DNA of 19,820 nt, taken from contig CABUZU010000025.1 of assembly GCA_902496125.1 (NCBI GenBank), positions 1 to 19,820 of the forward strand, read 5' to 3'. The notes beneath the pieces are model-generated. The model had not been told where the DNA came from. It did not search any database and saw only the letters and a list, made by a program, of their open reading frames with translations. This DNA comes from an uncultured Lachnospiraceae bacterium (GTDB lineage Bacteria; Bacillota; Clostridia; Lachnospirales; Lachnospiraceae). A program made the position numbers and the translations under genes. How positions within the stretch are numbered: position 1 is the first letter of the stretch; the number at the start of each line of letters is the position of its first letter. Below, piece by piece: positions 7,082 to 14,570 of this stretch.

Positions 7082-8737
7082 TTAATAATCCCAATTTGTA
7101 ATTTTATTAAACCAGCTACGTTTTTTATCAGGGTTATATGCTTCATTATGAAGCCTTGGTGACTTAATCGGAACACCTTTTTCATCATAATTATCTTTAT
7201 GTACATCGTATTTTGCAGGATTTCTCATAATTAACAACCATGATACGATAATTCCTACAAATAAGAATACTCCAAGGAATCCTCCGAGATTCATTAACTG
7301 TTTGATACCATCAACACCTTTAGTTCCTACAAAAATAATGCAAAGTATACCACCTGTTACTCCCCATAAAATCTTCATAAGAACTGGAGATTCCGTATCA
7401 TCAGCGCTTAAACCATCGGTACACAAACCTGACATTGCATTTGTATTAGAGTCAGCTGCTGTTACAAAGGAAAGTGAAGTTACAAGTAAGAAAATTAAAA
7501 TTGTAAAAGTTGGAATCGGAAGATGTTTAAATACTTCACATGTAGCAAATCCTTCTCCTGCTTCCATTGCTTTACTAATTCCATATCCTTTAAGTTCCAT
7601 ATAAATTGAAGTTGAACCAAAAAATCCCATCCAAATACAAGAGAAAAATGAAGGGAAGAAAAATACAACATTGATAAATTCTTTTATTGAAAAGCCTTTA
7701 CCAATTTTGCCAAGGAACAATGCTGTAATCGGCATCCAAGCATAATAACTACACATAAAGAATGTCGGCCAACCTCTAGACCAATAGTCACCAGTAGATG
7801 CAGATGTAAGTAAACTCAATTCGAAAAATCTAGAAATATAGGTACCAAATGTTTCGCAAGTTACATCAAGCATATAAGCAGTAGGTCCAAAAATAAATAA
7901 GAAACCTAACAAGAATAAGAATAGTCGGCTATTCGTTGTGGAAAGAATACGAATACCGTTCATAACGCCTGAAGAAGCTGACAATACGAAAGCCGCTGTC
8001 ATTACAACAATAATAATAATTTTCATCATTTTAGTCGCTTCTCCACCAAAGATGGAACAAATACCATCGGCAATCATGATAACTCCATATCCCATAGAAC
8101 CTGCAATACCACAACTCATACAGAATAAACAAATCGCATCAATTACAGGATTAATTTTTTTATTGACCTTATCACCAACAGCTGGATTTACCATCGAACC
8201 AATTGCGTATTTTTTCTTCATGTTAAAAAATACAAATGCAAAGGTCAATGCTGCCAAACAATAAATTGCCATAGGATTAAAAGACCATTCTAAAAACATG
8301 ATATCCATTGCAAAAGTAATTGCTTTACCAGAACCTGGAGTTGCATCTGCATAAGCTGCCGGATTATACATATGAATCATCGGTTCTGCACATCCCCACA
8401 ATGTAATACCTGCTGCAAGAATTGTGCATAGAGAAATCCATACAAAATTTCCATAACTCATCATAGGCTTTGCCTTCGGTCCACCTAGACGAATATGTCT
8501 TAGGGGACTAACATAAGTAACAAGTAAAATCATGACTGCAATAACGGTACAACTATTAAAAAGCCATGAGAAATTTTGTAAAATCCATGCTTGAATTGCA
8601 CCTAATGTTGCATTAAATGCATCATAATTTACAAAACTTAATACTACAATCGCAACTAAAATCAACCATGGTGGTAAAAATATCTTCCAGTTAATCGACT
8701 TTTTACTAGAATTTGCATTTGCAGCTATATTATCCAT
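7082..8737 (-). CDS. BCCT-family transporter (betaine/carnitine/choline type)
   Basis: Twelve-helix membrane carrier, 551 aa, the likely importer (or antiporter) for the quaternary ammonium compound used by the cluster. Family marks: RLGGPKAKPMMSYGNFVW (83-100), the TM3 motif WGCAEPM (114-120), MFLEWSFNPMAIY (147-159, TM4), GYGVIMIADGI (217-226), YYAWMP in the TM8 box (331-336), WMGFFGSTS (369-377) and FVTAADSNTNAMS (424-436). The aromatic box differs from the tryptophan-rich one of BetP and CaiT, which may reflect a different substrate. AAGGAGG precedes the ATG, and the gene follows the racemase-like gene by 30 bp. A methionine replaces the glycine-rich start of TM3 found in sodium-coupled members; the coupling ion cannot be deduced. 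Confidence 0.93.
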   Translation of the reverse strand: MDNIAANANSSKKSINWKIFLPPWLILVAIVVLSFVNYDAFNATLGAIQAWILQNFSWLFNSCTVIAVMILLVTYVSPLRHIRLGGPKAKPMMSYGNFVWISLCTILAAGITLWGCAEPMIHMYNPAAYADATPGSGKAITFAMDIMFLEWSFNPMAIYCLAALTFAFVFFNMKKKYAIGSMVNPAVGDKVNKKINPVIDAICLFCMSCGIAGSMGYGVIMIADGICSIFGGEATKMMKIIIIVVMTAAFVLSASSGVMNGIRILSTTNSRLFLFLLGFLFIFGPTAYMLDVTCETFGTYISRFFELSLLTSASTGDYWSRGWPTFFMCSYYAWMPITALFLGKIGKGFSIKEFINVVFFFPSFFSCIWMGFFGSTSIYMELKGYGISKAMEAGEGFATCEVFKHLPIPTFTILIFLLVTSLSFVTAADSNTNAMSGLCTDGLSADDTESPVLMKILWGVTGGILCIIFVGTKGVDGIKQLMNLGGFLGVFLFVGIIVSWLLIMRNPAKYDVHKDNYDEKGVPIKSPRLHNEAYNPDKKRSWFNKITNWDY

Positions 8738-8767
8738 AAAAACCCTCCTTAATTTAAATCACCACTA

Positions 8768-9556
8768 TTAAACGTGTCCGTAATAATCACGATGGTTTAC
8801 CACTCCATATGCATAATCTAAAAGAGTTCCCCAACTAAATACTGGAAGACCCACTGCACGCTGTACGGCTCTACCAAACGGCTGCATACCTGTGCATTCA
8901 AGCATAATGGCACCAATATCAGGATTTTGTTCAACAAACTTCTTCGCACACTGAACCATCTGCTCTTCTGCTTTTGAATAATATGCTTCTGGAACTTCTG
9001 GACGAACATTAGGATTCCAAAGGTTATCAAACTCTGTTACTCCATATTCATCTTGTGCACCAGCAATTACTAAATTACTATCTGGATCAATACCCACATT
9101 TAAAAGATGTTGTGCGGAAAGGTATTGATGTTGTGCACAAATAATACCAACTTTCTTTTTAGGTCCTATCACTTTTTGAATAAACGGAACTTGGAGCAAA
9201 CTTGACATAAATACTGGAATATCAACAGAAGCCGCAACATCTTTTTGAAAAAATGCAAAATATCCACACTCAGCAGCAATTGCTCTACAACCATAACTTT
9301 CTAATTTCTTTGCAGCTGCTACAACCGCTTCACGGCATTGTGCTGGATTTTTATCATATACGAGTGTCTTATTCGTTACTCCTTCTGCAATCTGATACTG
9401 AATTGGATAAGGAAATGCACTTGGATTACGAACATCTCCTGGGAAACCTGGGTATGCATCATTTAATAAAATAATTCCTAAACCCATACCATAGCAAACA
9501 TGTTCTCCTTTTGCCTTAATGTACTCAATTCCTCTATCTCTTTCCTGCCACATCAT
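8768..9556 (-). CDS. Asp/Glu-racemase superfamily protein
   Basis: 262-aa cytosolic enzyme of the cofactor-independent two-cysteine superfamily (aspartate/glutamate/hydantoin racemases, maleate isomerase, arylmalonate decarboxylase). The two catalytic cysteines sit in the expected settings: Cys97 in IAAECGYFAFF and Cys221 in IMLECTGMQPF. VGIICAQHQYLS (136-147) marks the second half-domain. The sequence is longer than a typical glutamate racemase core at its N-terminus and lacks its usual GG-S motifs, so it is not a cell-wall MurI. Racemization or isomerization of an amino- or dicarboxylic-acid product of the pathway is inferred from the family. It is first gene of a leftward operon with the BCCT transporter. 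An AAGGAGG site precedes two ATGs (9556, 9553), and it shares a 416-bp divergent control region with panB. Confidence 0.85.
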   Translation of the reverse strand: MMWQERDRGIEYIKAKGEHVCYGMGLGIILLNDAYPGFPGDVRNPSAFPYPIQYQIAEGVTNKTLVYDKNPAQCREAVVAAAKKLESYGCRAIAAECGYFAFFQKDVAASVDIPVFMSSLLQVPFIQKVIGPKKKVGIICAQHQYLSAQHLLNVGIDPDSNLVIAGAQDEYGVTEFDNLWNPNVRPEVPEAYYSKAEEQMVQCAKKFVEQNPDIGAIMLECTGMQPFGRAVQRAVGLPVFSWGTLLDYAYGVVNHRDYYGHV

Positions 9557-9682
9557 ATTATTCCTACCTCCTTGTGATATTTGTATTTTTTACAACTATT
9601 TTGAAAAATGCGGAAACTTCATACCATATTATTGAATGAAGTCGAGCTGGATTCCGCTATTTTAAAATATAATATTATATTG

Positions 9683-9697
9683 TTCTGTATTACAGAA
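9683..9697. promoter_or_regulatory. 15-bp palindrome TTCTGTATTACAGAA, candidate operator
   Basis: Perfect inverted repeat TTCTGTA-T-TACAGAA unlike the TetR box. It overlaps the -10 of the candidate racemase-BCCT promoter. The protein that might bind it is unknown; I did not see another copy in the window. Confidence 0.4.
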
Positions 9698-9717
9698 TTT
9701 CTTTATCTTGTTTTCAA
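9689..9717 (-). promoter_or_regulatory. Candidate sigma-A promoter for the racemase-BCCT operon
   Basis: Read on the minus strand: -35 TTGAAA (9717-9712), 17-bp spacer, -10 TGTAAT (9694-9689). The start near 9682 leaves a leader of about 125 nt. The odd palindrome TTCTGTATTACAGAA (9683-9697) covers the -10 and start point. An alternative minus-strand pair, TTGTCA-17-TATTAC, lies further upstream (about 9855-9883) next to operator box 5. Confidence 0.5.
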
Positions 9718-9827
9718 ACAACCTGCATCGCAAAAATTGTCAGTTAACTTTTTTCTATTTCATTATAAACTATACATTTATGATTTACAATCCGTAATAT
9801 TTGACAGTTTTTCGTCTCTCAAACGAA

Positions 9828-9841
9828 GTAATCATGATGAC
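9828..9841. promoter_or_regulatory. TetR-type operator box 5 (GTAATCATGATGAC)
   Basis: Upstream member of the divergent pair, 88 bp from box 6. It lies just downstream of a possible minus-strand promoter and 35 bp upstream of the panB -35, so it could serve the leftward operon, panB, or both by looping. Confidence 0.75.
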
Positions 9842-9876
9842 AAATCCACAAAAAGTAATATTTTCTTCAAAAATTA

Positions 9877-9904
9877 TTGACAAATAAAATAAATCATATA
9901 TACT
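9877..9904 (+). promoter_or_regulatory. Sigma-A promoter of panB
   Basis: A perfect -35 TTGACA (9877-9882), a 16-bp spacer and a -10 TATACT (9899-9904). The start near 9911 places box 6 immediately downstream. Confidence 0.8.
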
Positions 9905-9915
9905 GATTTCAAGAA

Positions 9916-9929
9916 CTAATCATGATGAC
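9916..9929. promoter_or_regulatory. TetR-type operator box 6 (CTAATCATGATGAC)
   Basis: The weakest copy (first base C instead of G). It sits about five bases past the predicted panB start point, the typical place for a repressor roadblock. Confidence 0.72.
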
Positions 9930-9972
9930 TTTTCATTATTATCAAATAATTAAATAACTAAGGAGGTTACAT

Positions 9973-10824
9973 ATGGCTAAGAAAAAATCAATTCAAGACC
10001 TTTACAAAATGAAAGAAACCGGCGAAAAGATATCGTGGATTACTGCTTATGATGCACCATACGCTTCTTTTACAGAACAAGCAGGCATTGATATGATTTT
10101 AGTTGGAGATTCTCTAGGAATGGTTGATATGGGATATGACAGTACAATTCCTGTTACTATGGATGATTGTATTGCACATTGTCAATCTGTAAGAAGAGGT
10201 GCTCCTAATACCTTTGTTGTTGGAGATATGCCTTTTGGTTCTTATCAAGCAAGCCCAGAAGATGCTGTTAGAAATGCAGTTCGTTTCTTAAAAGAAGGTG
10301 CAACTGATGCCATTAAACTTGAGGGTGGTAAATGTGTGGTTGAACAGATCAAAGCGATTCGTAGTGCAGGCATTATCGTATGTGGACATATTGGATTAAC
10401 ACCTCAATCTTCTGGAATCTTAGGTGGTCATAAAGCACAAGGACGTACCGTAGAAAGTGCTAGAGCGGTTATCGAAGATGCAATTGCTGTATATGAAGCA
10501 GGTGCAACCTTACTATTAGTTGAAGCAGTTCCACCAGAAATAACTGCATTTATTGCAAAGAAACTTCCAATTCCAGTTTTATCAATCGGTGCTGGTGCTC
10601 AGTGCGATGGTCAATTAACAATTTTTGCAGATACATTAGGATTATTTGAAGCATTTACTCCTAAATTTATTAAAAAGTATGCAGAACTTGCTCCTATTAT
10701 CGTAGAAGCTTACAAACAGTACAATAAAGAAATTAAAGAAGGAATATTCCCTGGTGAAGAACATGTATATCATGTAATCGGAGACATTAAACCTTTTGAA
10801 GAATTATTCAAAGAATACGAATAA
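9973..10824 (+). CDS. panB: PanB-type 3-methyl-2-oxobutanoate hydroxymethyltransferase
   Basis: 283-aa TIM-barrel enzyme. PanB transfers a hydroxymethyl group from 5,10-methylene-tetrahydrofolate to 2-oxoisovalerate to give ketopantoate (pantothenate/CoA pathway). All signature blocks are present: ITAYD, LVGDSLGM with Asp46, DSTIPVT, RRGAPN, GDMPF with Asp85, KLEGG with Lys115 and Glu117, CGHIGLTPQS, EAVP with Glu184, SIGAGAQCDGQ and PGEEH. The metal-binding and catalytic residues of the E. coli enzyme (Asp45, Asp84, Lys112, Glu114, Glu181) therefore all have counterparts. AGGAGG precedes the ATG. The oddity is context: no panC, panD or panE is nearby, and the promoter carries the TetR box of the methyltransferase cluster. 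It may be a paralogue working with the one-carbon units released by the MttB enzymes, or on a different 2-oxo acid. The family is certain; the role is inferred. Confidence 0.9.
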   Translation: MAKKKSIQDLYKMKETGEKISWITAYDAPYASFTEQAGIDMILVGDSLGMVDMGYDSTIPVTMDDCIAHCQSVRRGAPNTFVVGDMPFGSYQASPEDAVRNAVRFLKEGATDAIKLEGGKCVVEQIKAIRSAGIIVCGHIGLTPQSSGILGGHKAQGRTVESARAVIEDAIAVYEAGATLLLVEAVPPEITAFIAKKLPIPVLSIGAGAQCDGQLTIFADTLGLFEAFTPKFIKKYAELAPIIVEAYKQYNKEIKEGIFPGEEHVYHVIGDIKPFEELFKEYE

Positions 10825-10916
10825 TCTATTACTTTAATCTAAATTACACGGATTCTATTTATTATGAGCTGGATAAAAAAGAATCTTCGTAAATTTAATA
10901 TTTTTTTAGCATTATT

Positions 10917-10930
10917 GTAATCATGATTAC
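10917..10930. promoter_or_regulatory. TetR-type operator box 7 (GTAATCATGATTAC)
   Basis: A fully palindromic copy, 59 bp before the octopine-dehydrogenase-like start codon. A possible -10 (CATTAT, 10910-10915) adjoins it but the -35 is poor, so the promoter is only tentative. Confidence 0.8.
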
Positions 10931-10989
10931 ATCACAAGCGTTCCTGTTAATTAGTCTTAAAATTTATAGTTTATAAGGAGGATATAATT

Positions 10990-12204
10990 ATGGCTAATAT
11001 GGAGTATTTAAAGGATATGCCGATCGCAGTATTAGGCGGTGGTAACGTTGGTAAAGCAATTGCAGCAGATTGTGCATTAGGTGGAAAGAAAGTTCGTCTC
11101 TGTGACGTTATGCCATTTGCTACAAATTCTCTTCGTAATATCGACAAAGCTGGTATTCGTTTTTATGGTGAACAGATGAACCTATACGGATTCCAACGTG
11201 AAGGTCAGGCTTATTTCGAAAAAGTTACTACCGATGTTGCTGAAGCGATTAAAGGAGCTGGCATTATTGTTATAGGTACAACTGTATTCGGTCATAAACC
11301 GATGTTCGAAAAAATGATTCCTCATTTAGAAGATGGACAAGTTATTATGTTATTCCCTGATAACTTTGGAACTTTATTACTTCATAAAATGATGAAAGAA
11401 GCTGGCTGCAAGGCTAAAGTTATTATTGGTGGATGGTCCTCTTCTACTTATGGCAGCCGTATTGATATGGCTGGCAAACTTCCTACTAACCGTGTTAAAG
11501 TTTACTATCGTGCAATTACCCTTCGTGGTGCAGCGATGCCTGCTAAGGATACCGATGCATTTATTGAAGCATCTAAATATCTTCCATCCTTTGACGCAGT
11601 AACTTATGGTGACGGTCCTGTTGCAGCTGAAACTGTTCTTGATACCGCTTTATCGAATGTTAACCCTGTACTTCATTGCCCAGGTGCAATCTTAGGCGTA
11701 TCAACCATGCAAAACTTCGGTCGTATTTTCGGCGATGATAAGAAGAAATTCTCCATCTATTCACATGCTTATTGTGAAGGTATTTCAGAAGTTCAATATA
11801 GCTTCTACGAAGAAGAAGTTGCTTTAGCTAAAGCGATGAAGATTAGCATTCAGCCTTATAAGAAAGAGCATTTCTTCTCAAGAGAAAATGTTTTAGGTCA
11901 AGAATATATGGGACTTGACTATGTAATCCCATTTGACGAACAAGATCCAATTCAGTATGGTACTGGTCCTTTTACTATGGAAAACCGTTATATCACAGAA
12001 GATATTCCAATTGGTTGTAACGTATATAGCCAACTCGGCAGACAATATGGCGTACCTACTCCAGTAATTGATTCTATGATTGTTTTAGCAGAAGCTATTT
12101 TAAAGAGGGATTTATGCTCTACAGGTTATACACTTGCTGATTTATGCTTAGATGGACTTTCTGTAGAAGAATTAAACAAATATCTTCGTGAAGACGAGAG
12201 ATAA
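10990..12204 (+). CDS. NAD/NADP octopine/nopaline dehydrogenase family protein
   Basis: 404-aa oxidoreductase. The Rossmann domain has GGGNVG at 16-21 (AVLGGGNVGKAIA). The C-terminal helical Octopine_DH domain is marked by NPVLHCPG with the conserved catalytic-type His229, and by YSFYEEEVALAKAMKI (270-285). Characterised members join or split an amino acid and a 2-oxo acid through a secondary amine (octopine, nopaline, staphylopine). The family is structurally related to ketopantoate reductase. Here it could oxidatively cleave an N-substituted amino acid left after demethylation, or reduce a 2-oxo acid; both are inference. AAGGAGG lies eight bases before the ATG. It is the first gene of a two-gene unit with MttB2 (49-bp gap), under operator box 7. 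Slightly longer than typical family members (about 360 aa). Confidence 0.85.
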   Translation: MANMEYLKDMPIAVLGGGNVGKAIAADCALGGKKVRLCDVMPFATNSLRNIDKAGIRFYGEQMNLYGFQREGQAYFEKVTTDVAEAIKGAGIIVIGTTVFGHKPMFEKMIPHLEDGQVIMLFPDNFGTLLLHKMMKEAGCKAKVIIGGWSSSTYGSRIDMAGKLPTNRVKVYYRAITLRGAAMPAKDTDAFIEASKYLPSFDAVTYGDGPVAAETVLDTALSNVNPVLHCPGAILGVSTMQNFGRIFGDDKKKFSIYSHAYCEGISEVQYSFYEEEVALAKAMKISIQPYKKEHFFSRENVLGQEYMGLDYVIPFDEQDPIQYGTGPFTMENRYITEDIPIGCNVYSQLGRQYGVPTPVIDSMIVLAEAILKRDLCSTGYTLADLCLDGLSVEELNKYLREDER

Positions 12205-12253
12205 TTGTCTGTAGGAATTATATTTTCAAGTGGGTTGAAAGGGAGGTAGAATT

Positions 12254-13690
12254 ATGAAGACTCGTGCTTACGATATCGAACGAAATATTGAATTCAACAT
12301 CTTAACTCCAGAGATGAAAGAAAAAATTAACGAAGGTGCTTTACAGATTTTAGAAGACATTGGTATGAAGATTACTGGTGAACGCACTCTTGCTAAATTA
12401 GCTGAGCATGGTGTAAAACCAGATGCAGATGGAATGACTAGAATCCCTCGTTCATTAGTAAAATGGGCTTTAGATGTTTGCCCAAAAGAGATTAAATTGT
12501 ACTCTTTAGAAGGCAAAGAATTAATTAAAATTGACGGAACTAATCGCGTATATTTTGGTACCCATAATGATATGGCTGAAATTGTTGATTATAAAACAAA
12601 CCAAGCACGCCCAATGTTATTAAAAGACATTGAAACCATGTGTAAAATTGCTTCAAACTGCGAAAACATTGATTTCGTATTATCTGTAGGTTTGATAAAA
12701 GACGTTGCCCCTCAGATTCAATCTCAAATGGCTTTTATTGAATCTTGTAAGTATATGGAAAAAGTTATCAATTTCTCTACTAATGATATTGATGCTTTAC
12801 AGGAAATCATAGATATTGCAGCACACTTAAAAGGTAGTCATGAAGCATTAGAAAAAGAACCTTTTATCTTCAACTATTGCGAACCGATTCCACCATTAAC
12901 CCATCCTTTAGAAAGTACGGAAAAATTATATGTTGTAGCATCTAATAATATTCCGACTGTATATATGCCTTATTGTATGATGGGAGGCACCGCTCCTCAG
13001 GACCGTCCTACTACTCTTGCTCAAAACTTCTCAGAAATTTTAGCAGGTTTAGTTATCACACAGTGTATTCGAGAAGGTGCTCCTTACATTGCAGGTTCTA
13101 TGCCTTCCATCATCGATATGAAGTCCACAATTGCATCTTATGCATGCCCTGAATTTCATATGATGGTTGCTGCTTCTTCTGAAATGGCTGATTACTATAA
13201 CCTTCCATTCTATGGTACTTGTGGTACTACGGATGTTAAAACATTCGATCAACAAGCAGCGGCTGAAATTTCTTATGAAATCTTATCTACCATGTTATCG
13301 AAAGCAAATATTATCCACGATATGGGCTTACATGATCATTGTAACAGCATCTGCCCTGCGGCTGTAGTATGGGCAAACGATAGAATTAATGGTATTAAGA
13401 GTTATTGTCGTGGTGTACAAGGCGATGTTGATATTGAATTAATTCGTGAAGTAGGCGCTGGTGGTCAACATTTAACTACAGACAACACACTTGATAATTT
13501 CATGGATGAAGTATGGTATCCTGAAATTGAAACAAGACGTAGAATATGTACCGATACCTCCGAACTATATGGACGTATTGTAAATAGAATCGATGAGATT
13601 TTGACACAAAATCCTGGTTCTAGATTATCAAAAGAACAGCTTGAATATCTTGACAGCAAAGCTGCACAATTCCAGGCACGTGTTCAATAA
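12254..13690 (+). CDS. MttB-superfamily (COG5598) methyltransferase, non-pyrrolysine; paralogue 2, divergent
   Basis: 478 aa, with a GGGAGG site seven bases upstream. The family pattern is visible: a helical N-terminus (INEGALQILEDIGMKITGERTLAKLAEHG), IPRSLVKWALDVCPKEIKLY (64-83), FGTHNDMAEIVDY, FNYCEPIPPLTHPLES (206-221) and the late barrel segment SKANIIHDMGLHDHCNSICP (349-368). The isoleucines of ANIIHD occupy the region where Pyl sits in true MttB, and no amber codon interrupts the frame. By eye it matches the first MttB homologue only at scattered family positions, so the two are old paralogues that probably act on different methylated substrates or in sequence. Several cysteines and histidines cluster near the active side (Cys363, Cys367, His356, His360, His362). 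It is co-transcribed with the octopine-dehydrogenase-like gene. The substrate is unknown. Confidence 0.87.
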   Translation: MKTRAYDIERNIEFNILTPEMKEKINEGALQILEDIGMKITGERTLAKLAEHGVKPDADGMTRIPRSLVKWALDVCPKEIKLYSLEGKELIKIDGTNRVYFGTHNDMAEIVDYKTNQARPMLLKDIETMCKIASNCENIDFVLSVGLIKDVAPQIQSQMAFIESCKYMEKVINFSTNDIDALQEIIDIAAHLKGSHEALEKEPFIFNYCEPIPPLTHPLESTEKLYVVASNNIPTVYMPYCMMGGTAPQDRPTTLAQNFSEILAGLVITQCIREGAPYIAGSMPSIIDMKSTIASYACPEFHMMVAASSEMADYYNLPFYGTCGTTDVKTFDQQAAAEISYEILSTMLSKANIIHDMGLHDHCNSICPAAVVWANDRINGIKSYCRGVQGDVDIELIREVGAGGQHLTTDNTLDNFMDEVWYPEIETRRRICTDTSELYGRIVNRIDEILTQNPGSRLSKEQLEYLDSKAAQFQARVQ

Positions 13691-13713
13691 TATAATTATC
13701 CCATAATTAGTCT

Positions 13714-13752
13714 AAAAAAACCTGCCATTGCATAGCTTTGGCAGGTTTTTTT
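13714..13752. terminator. Strong bidirectional terminator between MttB2 and the IclR gene
   Basis: Fourteen perfectly paired bases, including A7/T7 ends: arms 13714-13727 and 13739-13752 with core CCTGCCA/TGGCAGG. It serves the rightward ODH-like/MttB2 unit and the convergent IclR gene, whose stop lies four bases beyond. Confidence 0.92.
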
Positions 13753-13755
13753 GAC

Positions 13756-14547
13756 TTATAATGTAATATTGACACTGTATAATTCATGAGATATTCGATT
13801 CGCAATATCTTTTACTTCATAAATATATTGATTCATCATGCTTTTATTCATACGAATAATAGGTGCTGAACAGCTAATTGCAGCAACCGGATGACCAATG
13901 GAATTAAGTATAGGAGCGGCGATACAACGTAAACCTGGTTCAAGTTCTTCATCATCGATCGCATATCCTTGTTTACGAATTTCTTCTAACTCCTGCATGA
14001 TAACATCTTTACGTGTGTGAGTATTCGGTGTACACTGAATTAATTGTGTTCGGTCTAAAATTTGTGAAACAATATCCTTATTATTATAACTAGCTAAAAT
14101 ACACTTACCTACTGCTGTACAGTACATTGGAAGTTTCGTTCCTATTCTTGTGCTAATTCTCATTGGATGTTTGCTTTCACATTTATCAACATATACCACA
14201 CAGTTATCATCTGGAATAACAAGATTTACTGTTTCTTGTGTTAAATTGCTAAGTTCAGTTATATAAGGAGCTGCTACCTTCCTTATATTAATTTCATAGC
14301 ACGCTGCTAAATCAAAAAGCTCATACCCAAGGCGATAATTACCTGTTGATTCATCTTTCTCAAGAAAGCCTTCATTTTTTAATGTTGTAATAATTCCATA
14401 AGCTGTGGATTTATGAAGCCCTACTAAATTTCCAATATCAGTAAGATTTAATGAAGGTTGTTGTTTAAAACACTTTATAATTTGAATAGCTCTGCTAACA
14501 GATTGAACATTGGGTTCTTTAGAAGTATTTGTCGTAGTATCTTTCAT
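13756..14547 (-). CDS. IclR-family transcriptional regulator
   Basis: 263-aa regulator. The N-terminal winged helix-turn-helix (about 15-75) includes SVSRAIQIIKCF, LTDIGNLVGLHKSTAYGIITTL and the wing GNYRLGYELF. The C-terminal effector domain has the family blocks RIGTKLPMYCTAVGKCILA (about 133-151), DDEELEPGLRCIAAPI (about 199-214) and PVAAISCSAP. IclR proteins bind small carboxylates or aromatic acids and commonly control a neighbouring catabolic or transport gene. The ATG at 14547 has a TGAGGTAG site upstream. It is divergent from the AEC carrier, which is therefore its most likely target, with an 85-bp shared control region. Whether it also influences the MttB cluster is unknown. Confidence 0.93.
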   Translation of the reverse strand: MKDTTTNTSKEPNVQSVSRAIQIIKCFKQQPSLNLTDIGNLVGLHKSTAYGIITTLKNEGFLEKDESTGNYRLGYELFDLAACYEINIRKVAAPYITELSNLTQETVNLVIPDDNCVVYVDKCESKHPMRISTRIGTKLPMYCTAVGKCILASYNNKDIVSQILDRTQLIQCTPNTHTRKDVIMQELEEIRKQGYAIDDEELEPGLRCIAAPILNSIGHPVAAISCSAPIIRMNKSMMNQYIYEVKDIANRISHELYSVNITL

Positions 14548-14570
14548 TGTGCTACCTCACATATTAATTA

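Larger units (their letters stand above)
9557..9972. promoter_or_regulatory. 416-bp divergent control region between the racemase operon and panB
   Basis: This gene-free stretch is very AT-rich. It holds two TetR boxes (9828, 9916), a strong rightward promoter (9877-9904), one or two leftward promoter candidates and a 15-bp palindrome (9683-9697). A 90-codon open frame (9608-9880) crosses these elements, has no ribosome binding site and no recognisable protein features, so I treat it as chance. Confidence 0.7.

Noticed and set aside
8781..8800. Sequence resembling the TetR box inside the racemase gene
   Set aside because: AATCACGATGG matches only part of the consensus, lacks the second half-site and is within coding sequence.
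9608..9880. 90-codon rightward ORF in the divergent control region
   Set aside because: No ribosome binding site, no family resemblance, and it runs through promoters and a TetR box; most likely chance.
10851..10885. Hairpin after panB as a terminator
   Set aside because: GATTCT/AGAATC pairing is short and interrupted and the T run starts about 16 bases later, so I do not call it; panB and the next gene may be partly co-transcribed.
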